This document shows positions 8,783-15,362 of a DNA stretch of 21,453 bases, piece after piece; position 1 is the stretch's first letter; each line of letters begins with the position of its first letter. The notes below the pieces were generated by a model that saw only the letters and a program-made list of their open reading frames with translations, was not told the DNA's origin and did not search any database. A program made the translations under genes and the position numbers. Origin of the DNA: Burkholderiales bacterium (GTDB lineage: Bacteria > Pseudomonadota > Gammaproteobacteria > Burkholderiales > SG8-39); assembly GCA_919902965.1 (NCBI GenBank), contig CAKKSJ010000261.1:1-21453 (forward strand), in the 5' to 3' direction.

Positions 8783-9637
8783 TCATGTTGCTTCGAAGCT
8801 AATCATAACGCCGGTCGCAGCGGAGGCCGGGACGGTCACGCCGCGTTCGCCGGCGATGGCTGCAGGTCCAACGGCCTTCGCGGCCGCGGCCACATCCGCG
8901 ACGCCGATGCGCAGGCCGACGGCGCCCTCCGCGGGCAAGCCCTCAAGAGGGACGCCGGGATGGCGTTTTGCCAGCGTGGCGTGATCGAGAAAAATGAAGT
9001 CTGCGCGGTTTCCACCGGATTGAACGCGCACCGCCCCATCGGCCAGCGCTTCGGCCGGCTGATCGATCAGGCGCATCATATGCGCCCCCGCGGCTTGCGG
9101 GTCCGGGGTCAGCATTTCAATCTGCATCAGCCGGTGCGCGGTGTTCGCGTGGCTCTGCAGCGACTTGATCCAGACCGCTTCGCGCGTCAGGTGCTGGCAG
9201 GCGAAAATGCGCAATCCCCCCGGTCTTTCATCGACTGGCCAATGCATGACGCGAAAGCGGGCTTCCGACTTGCCGCCATCGGGCAGATCGACCGGCCGGC
9301 CAAAGTCGATCGGGCCGAGTGCGGCTATGCCGCGGGCCTGGAGCTCGGCCACGCCGGCCGCCGAGTCGCGCGCCGTAAACGCGACGCGCTCTACGCCTTC
9401 GCGCTGGGCGAGAAACGCCCGGGTAGGCGCGTTGTGCGGCGTATCGGCCAAAACGCCCAGGAGTTCGATGTAATCGATGTCGAAGACGATGGTGTAGTTG
9501 GCGGAGCCGAGCTGCGGGCTATGGGTGCCGCGCGGCGAGACGGTGAAACCGAGGCTGCGCCATGTTTCGGCGGCTGCATCGAGATCGCGCACGGCGACAA
9601 CGGCATGATCTGCACCTATTACCTGGTTTAGTGACAA
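8783..9637 (-). CDS. VOC/glyoxalase-like domain protein
   Basis: About 284 residues. The N-terminal GADHAVVAVRDLDAAAETW and the later VFDIDYIELLG fit the vicinal-oxygen-chelate fold of the Glyoxalase_3 type; a second beta-alpha-beta module follows around QIEMLTPDPQAAG. H and E residues at these places could be metal ligands, which suggests a metal-dependent lyase, dioxygenase or binding protein. The reaction is unknown. The frame is open to 9838, but I place the start at the TTG at 9637-9635: it has GGGAG about 8 nt upstream, and the VOC fold begins directly after it. The extra upstream residues look like translated leader DNA rather than protein. It lies 68 nt before the binding-protein gene and is probably the first gene of the transporter operon. 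Confidence 0.75.
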   Translation of the reverse strand: MSLNQVIGADHAVVAVRDLDAAAETWRSLGFTVSPRGTHSPQLGSANYTIVFDIDYIELLGVLADTPHNAPTRAFLAQREGVERVAFTARDSAAGVAELQARGIAALGPIDFGRPVDLPDGGKSEARFRVMHWPVDERPGGLRIFACQHLTREAVWIKSLQSHANTAHRLMQIEMLTPDPQAAGAHMMRLIDQPAEALADGAVRVQSGGNRADFIFLDHATLAKRHPGVPLEGLPAEGAVGLRIGVADVAAAAKAVGPAAIAGERGVTVPASAATGVMISFEAT

Positions 9638-9687
9638 ACGGATTTCTCCCAGATGATCGTTCGACAAATGAAACCGGCAGCCGCGAC

Positions 9688-9716
9688 AGTATGGCCGATT
9701 GCATTTGACCTGACAA
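9688..9716 (-). promoter_or_regulatory. Sigma-70 promoter for the VOC-transporter operon
   Basis: On the minus strand, TTGTCA (9716-9711) and CATACT (9693-9688) are separated by 17 bp. Transcription would start near 9681, about 44 nt before the TTG start of the VOC gene. Predicted from consensus only. Confidence 0.55.
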
Positions 9717-9740
9717 GAAGAAGAACGGCCGCAGGCACTA

Positions 9741-9766
9741 GGTCGAAACTGCGGGTCGAAACTGCG
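9741..9766. repeat. 13-bp tandem duplication, first pair
   Basis: The unit GGTCGAAACTGCG is present twice head to tail (9741-9753 and 9754-9766), in the divergent region upstream of both promoters. It may be a duplicated operator or a replication-slippage product. Confidence 0.85.
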
Positions 9767-9784
9767 CGCGCCGCCTGCGTTTGC

Positions 9785-9810
9785 GCGCAGAAAAGATGCG
9801 CAGAAAAGAT
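9785..9810. repeat. 13-bp tandem duplication, second pair
   Basis: The unit GCGCAGAAAAGAT is present twice head to tail (9785-9797 and 9798-9810). It is unrelated in sequence to the pair at 9741 but has the same 13-bp period. It lies just upstream of the predicted plus-strand promoter. Confidence 0.85.
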
Positions 9811-9838
9811 TGCCCTTGCACCTGGGTCTGGCTAACAT
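9810..9838 (+). promoter_or_regulatory. Possible promoter for the FAD oxidoreductase gene
   Basis: TTGCCC (9810-9815) and TAACAT (9833-9838) are 17 bp apart, each matching consensus at four of six positions. The leader would be about 55 nt. The second 13-bp duplication abuts the -35 element. Weak prediction. Confidence 0.3.
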
Positions 9839-9900
9839 GATTGGCCGGCTGTGCTGCCGCGCAGAAGTGAAGACGTGAAACTCAAAGCAGGAGCGTACCG

Positions 9901-11208
9901 ATGAACACCGGGGAGATTGCGTGGCCGCGCTCGCTCTGGGCCGCCGTCACGCCCCCGGGCCCGGCGCTGACCAGCGTGCAGGGGGCGCTGACGGCGGATG
10001 TGATTGTGATCGGCGCCGGATTTACCGGTCTGTCGACGGCCCTGTATTTGCGCAAGGCTGGAGTAGACGTTGCCGTAGTCGAGGCGATGGAGCCTGGATG
10101 GGGGGCGTCGGGCAGCAACAACGGCCAGGTGATCCCGACCCTGTCGCGCGTCGATCCGGATGAACTGATCAAGCGTTACGGGGCCGCCGGCGAGCGCTTC
10201 GCCGGGCTCATCCGCGACAGCGCGGCGCTGCTGTTCGACACGGTGCGCGAACACGCTATTGCGGCCGAAGCCGAACAGACGGGCTGGATCCAGCCTGCGC
10301 ACACGCCGGGGCGCATGAAAATCGCCGCGCGCCGTGTGGCGCAATGGTCGCGGCTGGGGGCGCCGGCAGAACTGCTGTCGGCGCAAAGGATGCGCGAGCT
10401 GCTCGGTTCGGATGCCTGGCACGGCGGCTGGTGGAACCCGACCGGCGGGCACATCAACCCTTTGGCGCTGGCGCGCGGCCTGGCGCAGGCGGTGATAGGC
10501 GCAGGCGGGCGCATCTATGCGCACTCGCCTGTCCTGCGTTACGCGCGCGAAGGCGGGCGCTGGCTAGTGCATACGCCGGCGGGTCTGGTCTCGGCGCGCG
10601 CGCTGGTGCTCGCGACCGGCGCCTATACGGGCGAGTTCTCGCGCGCGCTTGCTCCTGCGATTGCGCGTGAATTCATTCCGGCTTTCTCCTGGCAGATGGC
10701 GACGCAGCCTCTCCCGGAAGAGGTGCGCCGCAGCGTCCTGCCCGGCCGGCAGGCGATGTCCGATACCCACGGTGAACTGCATTTCTGCCGCTACGATGCG
10801 CGCCACCGCCTGGTGACCGGCGGCGCCGTGATTACTCCATTCGACAAGGCGCGGCGCACCAAGGCGATGGTCGCGAAGCGTATCGAACGGCTGTTTCCGC
10901 AAATCGGCGGCGTAAGCTTCGACTACATCTGGAACGGCTACATCGGCATGACGCCGGACTACACGCCGCGCTTCCACCGGCTCGGGGCCGACGCCTATGC
11001 CTGGGCCGGGTGCAACGGCCGCGGGGTCGCGCTGGCGCTCTCGGCAGGGCGCGAGCTTGCGAAAGCCGTGCGCGGCACAGCGGACGGCGAGCTTGCCTTG
11101 TTGCCGTTCACGCAGCCGACGCCGCTGCCCTTGCACGGCATTTTGCGCGCATTCTCGCCCCTGATGCTGCTGGTTTATCGTTACCGCGACCGGCGTGAAG
11201 TAGGTTAG
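9901..11208 (+). CDS. FAD-dependent amine/amino-acid oxidoreductase (DAO family, PuuB-like)
   Basis: A 435-residue flavoprotein of the D-amino-acid oxidase family. The dinucleotide-binding motif VIVIGAGFTGLSTALYL (residues 35-51, Gly at 38, 40 and 43) is followed by E61, the expected ribose-binding acid. WGASGSNNGQVIP (67-79) and the C-terminal NGYIGMTPDYTPRFH and GCNGRGVALALSAGREL fit gamma-glutamylputrescine oxidase-like members. These use FAD and O2 to deaminate a primary or secondary amine, giving an aldehyde or 2-oxoacid plus H2O2. The start ATG has AGGAG 8 nt upstream. The next gene, a PLP enzyme, follows after 44 nt in the same direction and may act on the same nitrogen compound. The substrate is not determinable. 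Confidence 0.85.
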   Translation: MNTGEIAWPRSLWAAVTPPGPALTSVQGALTADVIVIGAGFTGLSTALYLRKAGVDVAVVEAMEPGWGASGSNNGQVIPTLSRVDPDELIKRYGAAGERFAGLIRDSAALLFDTVREHAIAAEAEQTGWIQPAHTPGRMKIAARRVAQWSRLGAPAELLSAQRMRELLGSDAWHGGWWNPTGGHINPLALARGLAQAVIGAGGRIYAHSPVLRYAREGGRWLVHTPAGLVSARALVLATGAYTGEFSRALAPAIAREFIPAFSWQMATQPLPEEVRRSVLPGRQAMSDTHGELHFCRYDARHRLVTGGAVITPFDKARRTKAMVAKRIERLFPQIGGVSFDYIWNGYIGMTPDYTPRFHRLGADAYAWAGCNGRGVALALSAGRELAKAVRGTADGELALLPFTQPTPLPLHGILRAFSPLMLLVYRYRDRREVG

Positions 11209-11252
11209 GAACTCGCCGTGAAAGCCGTTTTGTAATAGACGTCAGGGCAAGC

Positions 11253-12671
11253 ATGGACTCCTTTTCCGAAGCCGAAGCTTCGTTTCTCGAACAGCATCCG
11301 GACTACTGGAATACGACGGCAATCGAAGCGCTGCGGCATGAGCAGTATGCGCAGCTAGATCGGCAGGGGCATTGCTACCTGGATTACACCGGGGCCGGCC
11401 TGTACGCCGGCACGCAGATCAAAGAACACATGCATATGCTGCTTGCGCAGGTGTTCGGGAACCCGCACTCCTCCAGTCCTGCCTCCGCGCCGGCCACGCG
11501 GCTGCTCGAGCGCGCGCGCGGCGCAGTGCATGAGTTTTTCAACGCGTCCACGCATGAGTACATTGTCGTTCTCACGCGCAATGCGACCGGCGCGCTCAAA
11601 CTGGTGGGCGAATCCTATCCGTTCGACGCCGCCAGCCGCTTCCTGCTGACACTGGACAACCACAATTCCGTCAACGGGATACGCGAGTTCGCGCGCGCCC
11701 GCGGGGCCGCGGTCACCTATTCGCCGTTGACGCTGCCGGATATGCGCATAGACGGGGCGGGCCTTTCCGCGCAACTCGGCGCACCCGGCGAAACAAGCCA
11801 CAAGCTGTTCGCCTACCCCGCGCAATCGAATTTTTCCGGCGTGCAGCATTCCCTGGACTGGATCGAGTTCGCGCAGGCGCGCGGCTGGGACGTGCTGCTG
11901 GACGCGGCGGCCTATGTGCCCGCCAACAGCCTGGACCTGGGACTGGTGAAACCGGACTTCGTTTGCGTTTCCTTCTACAAGATGTTCGGCTATCCGACGG
12001 GGGCGGGCTGTCTGATCGCGCGCAAAGCCGTGGTGTCGAAGCTGCACAGACCCTGGTTTTCCGGCGGCACGATCACGGTGGCGTCGGTCAAGGGCGACCG
12101 GCACTACCTGCACAGCGGCCCCGAAGCCTTCGAGGACGGAACGCCGGACTATCTGAGTGCGCCTGCGATTGAAATCGGATTGAAGCACCTGGCCGGCATC
12201 GGCTACGCAATGATCCACGCCCGCGTTGCAGCCCTGACCGGCTGGATGCTCGAGCAGTTGGCGGCGCTGCGCCATGGCAACGGGCGGGCGGTGGTGCGCA
12301 TCTATGGACCGGCTACGACGGAGGCGCGCGGCGGTACGCTCGCATTCAATATTTTCGACAAGGACGGCCAGTTCATCGATCATCGGATCGTGGAAGAGCG
12401 GGCCAACGCCATGAAGATCTCTTTGCGCACCGGTTGCTTCTGCAACCCGGGCGGTGGCGAGGTGGCGCTGGGAATTTCCGAGGAGGAACTCAGCGCCTGC
12501 TTCTCCCACACGCCAAGCGGCATGACGCTGGATGATTTTCGCGAGTGCATCGACGACAAGAGCAGCGGGGCGGTGCGGATTTCCTTCGGACTGGTGAGCA
12601 ATTTCGAAGACGCCTACCATTTTCTGCATTTCGCCACGCGCTTCGTCGACAAACGCGCCGTCGAAGTCTAG
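11253..12671 (+). CDS. Class V aminotransferase-fold PLP protein (molybdenum cofactor sulfurase-like)
   Basis: A 472-residue PLP-dependent enzyme. The Schiff-base lysine is K243 in VSFYKMFGYPTGAG, preceded by the cofactor-binding Asp D217 in DVLLDAAAYVP. YLDYTGAGLY near the N-terminus and LRTGCFCNPG (residues 391-400, C395 and C397) are hallmarks of the NifS-like domain of molybdenum cofactor sulfurases. It lacks the C-terminal MOSC domain that eukaryotic enzymes carry, so it is a stand-alone version. Likely activity is cysteine desulfuration or a related C-S/C-N cleavage in the cytoplasm; true MoCo sulfuration is only a guess. It follows the FAD oxidoreductase gene by 44 nt and precedes dinB by 21 nt, which suggests co-transcription. 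Confidence 0.82.
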   Translation: MDSFSEAEASFLEQHPDYWNTTAIEALRHEQYAQLDRQGHCYLDYTGAGLYAGTQIKEHMHMLLAQVFGNPHSSSPASAPATRLLERARGAVHEFFNASTHEYIVVLTRNATGALKLVGESYPFDAASRFLLTLDNHNSVNGIREFARARGAAVTYSPLTLPDMRIDGAGLSAQLGAPGETSHKLFAYPAQSNFSGVQHSLDWIEFAQARGWDVLLDAAAYVPANSLDLGLVKPDFVCVSFYKMFGYPTGAGCLIARKAVVSKLHRPWFSGGTITVASVKGDRHYLHSGPEAFEDGTPDYLSAPAIEIGLKHLAGIGYAMIHARVAALTGWMLEQLAALRHGNGRAVVRIYGPATTEARGGTLAFNIFDKDGQFIDHRIVEERANAMKISLRTGCFCNPGGGEVALGISEEELSACFSHTPSGMTLDDFRECIDDKSSGAVRISFGLVSNFEDAYHFLHFATRFVDKRAVEV

Positions 12672-12692
12672 ATTTGCGCGCGGGCTCATCCG

Positions 12693-13778
12693 GTGAGTGC
12701 AGATGTCCGCCGCATTATCCATGTTGACATGGACGCGTTCTACGCGTCGGTGGAACAACGCGATAATCCGGGCTTGCGCGGCAAGCCGCTGGCGGTTGGC
12801 GGGGAGGCCGGCGCACGCGGCGTGGTGGCCGCCGCCAGCTACGAAGCGCGCGCCTACGGGGTGCGTTCGGCCATGCCCACGGCGCGCGCTGTGCGCCTGT
12901 GTCCGGAGCTCGTCATCGTGCAGCCCGATTTTCCGCGCTACCGCGCAGCCTCGCAGCAGATACTCGAAATCTTTCGTTCCTGCACGCATCTGGTAGAGCC
13001 GCTGTCGCTGGACGAAGCCTACCTCGATGTCACCACCAATCTTTGGGGCGAGCCCCTGGCCACGCCGGTCGCCAAGCGGCTGAAACTACGCATCCGCGAG
13101 GAGACCGGGCTGACGGCCTCTGCAGGCGTGGCGCCCAACAAGTTCCTCGCCAAAATCGCCTCCGGCTGGCACAAGCCCGACGGACTGACGGTGATTTCGC
13201 CGGACCGGGTCGAGGCCTTTCTGCAGCAATTGCCGGTGGACGCATTGTGGGGCGTGGGGCCGGTGACCGCGGGAAAACTGCGCAAAATCGGCATCGCGCG
13301 CCTGGTCGATGTGCGCACGGCCGAGCCCGCGCAATTGCAGCGCGCGGTCGGCAGCCTGGCTGAAGTCCTGCAGCGCCTGGCCCAGGGTGAGGACGCCCGG
13401 CCGGTCGTGGCGGACCGGCCGCACAAGTCCTCGAGCAGCGAGAACACGTACAACCAGGACCTGCTGCAACTGGATGCGATACGCGCGGAGATCATACGCA
13501 TGGCGCGCCAGACGGCAGAGTGGCTGGCGCGCAAGCGCCTGCTCGCGCGCACCGTGACCATCAAGGTGCGTTACGCCGATTTCACCACGGTCACGCGCAG
13601 CCACAGCGCGGCCGCCCCCTCGCGCGATGCCGACGAGATCGTTCAGCGCGCGCTCGCCCTGCTCGAGCGTACCGAGGCCGGACGCCGGCCGATACGCCTG
13701 CTCGGTGTGGGTGCGCACGGCTTTAGCGCGGACGACGCTGCGACCGGCATGCCGGGTGTCCTGAGATTCGAAGCTTAG
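12693..13778 (+). CDS. dinB: DNA polymerase IV (Y-family translesion polymerase)
   Basis: A 361-residue Y-family polymerase that copies past damaged template bases. Catalytic acids are visible: D12 in HVDMDAFYASVE and D107-E108 in PLSLDEAYLDV. The fingers segment YEARAYGVRSAMPTARA (50-66), the thumb motif SAGVAPNKFLAKIAS and the helix-hairpin-helix stretch LWGVGPVTAGKLRKIG are all present. It starts with GTG at 12693, 21 nt after the PLP gene; that start puts the VDMD motif at the usual distance and there is no clear strong ribosome site. The C-terminus ends GVLRFEA and shows no obvious QLxLF-type clamp-binding motif. I see no LexA-type operator directly upstream, so it may be read from the upstream genes. 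Confidence 0.95.
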   Translation: MSADVRRIIHVDMDAFYASVEQRDNPGLRGKPLAVGGEAGARGVVAAASYEARAYGVRSAMPTARAVRLCPELVIVQPDFPRYRAASQQILEIFRSCTHLVEPLSLDEAYLDVTTNLWGEPLATPVAKRLKLRIREETGLTASAGVAPNKFLAKIASGWHKPDGLTVISPDRVEAFLQQLPVDALWGVGPVTAGKLRKIGIARLVDVRTAEPAQLQRAVGSLAEVLQRLAQGEDARPVVADRPHKSSSSENTYNQDLLQLDAIRAEIIRMARQTAEWLARKRLLARTVTIKVRYADFTTVTRSHSAAAPSRDADEIVQRALALLERTEAGRRPIRLLGVGAHGFSADDAATGMPGVLRFEA

Positions 13779-13793
13779 GCGCGCGGGCGGGTT

Positions 13794-13821
13794 TTGCGTT
13801 TGCCGGAAATGCATCGATAAT
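13794..13821 (+). promoter_or_regulatory. Possible promoter before the 228-residue hypothetical gene
   Basis: TTGCGT (13794-13799) and GATAAT (13816-13821) are 16 bp apart. The predicted start of transcription is only a few bases before the ATG at 13834, so the mRNA would be nearly leaderless. Weak prediction. Confidence 0.3.
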
Positions 13822-13833
13822 GCCTCGGAAGCC

Positions 13834-14520
13834 ATGTCCAATTTGCTGCTCGATTTGAGTTTCGGCGTCAAACGGCCGGATGGCTATGTGTCCGACATCT
13901 GGCGCGCCTGCACCACGCGGCTGGGTGATTTTCGGCTCGCCACGCGTTCGATCACGGGCATGGAGGAATACAGTTTCAACAAATCCGGCCTGTGCCGCAG
14001 CGCGCACAGCGGAGCGCAGGAGACGCCGGACGCCTTGCGCGACCGCGCCGGTTTCAAGTGGCGCCGCGCCGCCACGCCCCCGCGCGGCAGCGGCAGGGCT
14101 GCGCGCGTGGCCTGGATCGCCTTCCCCACAGACTACCTGTCGCGGCCCAGCTTGGAAGATGAGGGCGGGATTTTCTGGATCGCCGCCGCACCGGCTTGTG
14201 GCGCGACCTATGTGGAGTTCGCCTATGCGGCCGAAGCGGAGCAGGGAATTCGCGGCGTGCTCGATATCATGCAGGACCGCACCCTGGTGCGCTGCGCGGC
14301 GCTTCCGAGCGGCGAAACGCTGGTGATTTTCTGCTATCACGCCGACTGGGAAAACAAGGATCTGCGCGTGCCTGGAAACGGTGCGGTCGCCGATATCCTG
14401 TTTTCCGCAGACGATCCGCTCGCCTCGGGGCGGCCTTTGCGGCATCGCTTTGGCCCGGCGCCCAAGGACGAAGAAGCGGTGCTTTTGCTGGAAATGGGCG
14501 GCACGGCAATCACCAATTGA
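13834..14520 (+). CDS. Hypothetical protein, 228 residues
   Basis: I do not recognise this protein. It is a soluble-looking 228-residue product with no signal peptide or membrane helix. Codon use and GC match the neighbours, so it is very probably a real gene. It is rich in aromatic and acidic residues toward the C-terminus (GGIFWIAAAP, VIFCYHADWEN, EEAVLLLEMGG), and the middle carries an Arg/Gly-rich stretch (about residues 70-90). It lies 55 nt after dinB and 59 nt before a DnaQ-like exonuclease gene, all on the plus strand. Context hints at DNA repair, but nothing in its sequence supports a specific role. The ATG at 13834 has a weak GGAA ribosome site. Confidence 0.7.
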   Translation: MSNLLLDLSFGVKRPDGYVSDIWRACTTRLGDFRLATRSITGMEEYSFNKSGLCRSAHSGAQETPDALRDRAGFKWRRAATPPRGSGRAARVAWIAFPTDYLSRPSLEDEGGIFWIAAAPACGATYVEFAYAAEAEQGIRGVLDIMQDRTLVRCAALPSGETLVIFCYHADWENKDLRVPGNGAVADILFSADDPLASGRPLRHRFGPAPKDEEAVLLLEMGGTAITN

Positions 14521-14579
14521 CCGGCTGCGGCATTGCGGATTGTCAGGTCGCGGCGGCATTGTCCGGTAAGATTGCCGGC

Positions 14580-15173
14580 ATGATCCGAACCGCCCTGCCC
14601 GCACTTTCCCAGGCGATGATCTTCCTCGACCTGGAGACCACCGGCATGGCGGCGGCGCACGAGCGCATCACCGAGATCGGACTGGTCGAGGTGCGCGCGG
14701 GCGTGCGCGTGGGAAACTGGAGCCAGCTGGTGAATCCGCAAAGAGGCATTCCGCCTTTCATCCAGTCGCTCACCGGCATCAGCGACGCGATGGTGAAGCA
14801 CGCGCCCACTTTCGCCGAGCTTGCGCCCGGCCTGTTCGAACGTCTCAAGGGCAAGGTCCTGATTGCGCACAACGCGCGTTTTGACTATGGCTTTCTCAGG
14901 CACGAGTTCGGGCGCGTCGGCCTGTCTTATGTTCCGCGCCTGTTGTGCACGGTAAAACTGTCGCGCAAGCTCTTTCCGGAACAGCGCCGCCATAACCTGG
15001 ACAGCCTGATCGAACGCCACGGCCTCTCCTGCAACTCGCGTCACCGGGCGCTGGGGGATGCCGAAGTGCTGTGGCAATTCCTGCAGAAAATTCAGGCCGA
15101 AGTCGATGCCGAGCGCGTTGATGCCGCGCTGCGGGTGCAGCTGGGTGCGCCGCTGCCGGGCGCTGCGGCTTGA
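14580..15173 (+). CDS. DnaQ-like 3'-5' exonuclease (DEDDh family)
   Basis: A 197-residue stand-alone exonuclease of the DNA polymerase III epsilon type. All three motifs of the DEDDh superfamily are present: ExoI FLDLETTG with D17 and E19, ExoII LIAHNARFDYGFL with D102, and ExoIII HRALGDAEVL with H155 and D160. It should use two metal ions to remove nucleotides from 3' ends of DNA or RNA. It ends shortly after the ExoIII motif, so the C-terminal polymerase-binding tail of true epsilon is short or missing. It is probably an accessory nuclease rather than the replicative proofreader. The frame is open back to 14196, but that stretch overlaps the upstream gene in another frame; the ATG at 14580 begins just before the ExoI motif. 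Confidence 0.88.
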   Translation: MIRTALPALSQAMIFLDLETTGMAAAHERITEIGLVEVRAGVRVGNWSQLVNPQRGIPPFIQSLTGISDAMVKHAPTFAELAPGLFERLKGKVLIAHNARFDYGFLRHEFGRVGLSYVPRLLCTVKLSRKLFPEQRRHNLDSLIERHGLSCNSRHRALGDAEVLWQFLQKIQAEVDAERVDAALRVQLGAPLPGAAA

Positions 15174-15264
15174 CGCCTTATTGCTGAATATAGCAAGTCG
15201 ATCTTGGCCGTTGAGCTAGACAGAGAGCCAGTAACCAAAAGATAAAGTGTAAGAATATAGGGTG

Positions 15265-15278
15265 GAACCAGTTGGTTC
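15265..15278. promoter_or_regulatory. Candidate operator palindrome upstream of the flavoprotein hydroxylase
   Basis: GAACCA (15265-15270) and TGGTTC (15273-15278) form a perfect 6-bp inverted repeat with a 2-bp centre, ending about 30 bp before the -35 box of the hydroxylase promoter. The surrounding DNA (15180-15265) is unusually AT-rich for this window. This is where an activator of an aromatic-degradation gene would bind, but no regulator gene lies next to it. Confidence 0.35.
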
Positions 15279-15308
15279 TTGCCAGGCTTCCGGGCGCCTA
15301 GCCGTACG

Positions 15309-15338
15309 TTGAAGCCGCACTCGCGGAGCGACTATAAT
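15309..15338 (+). promoter_or_regulatory. Sigma-70 promoter for the hydroxybenzoate hydroxylase gene
   Basis: TTGAAG (15309-15314) and a perfect TATAAT (15333-15338) are 18 bp apart. Transcription would start near 15345, giving a leader of about 18 nt that holds the GGAGG ribosome site. This is one of the best-looking promoters in the window. Confidence 0.65.
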
Positions 15339-15362
15339 CGCCGCAGCAAGCGGAGGAGCAGC

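Noticed and set aside
9741..9810. Possible CRISPR-like repeats
   Set aside because: Only two copies of each of two different 13-bp units, directly adjacent with no spacers.
9638..9838. Extended N-terminus of the VOC protein
   Set aside because: It would translate the promoter and one end of the repeat region; the TTG at 9637 has a ribosome site and the fold begins there.
11355..12989. 544-codon open frame on the minus strand
   Set aside because: It spans the ends of two real plus-strand genes (PLP enzyme and dinB) and has no family signature.
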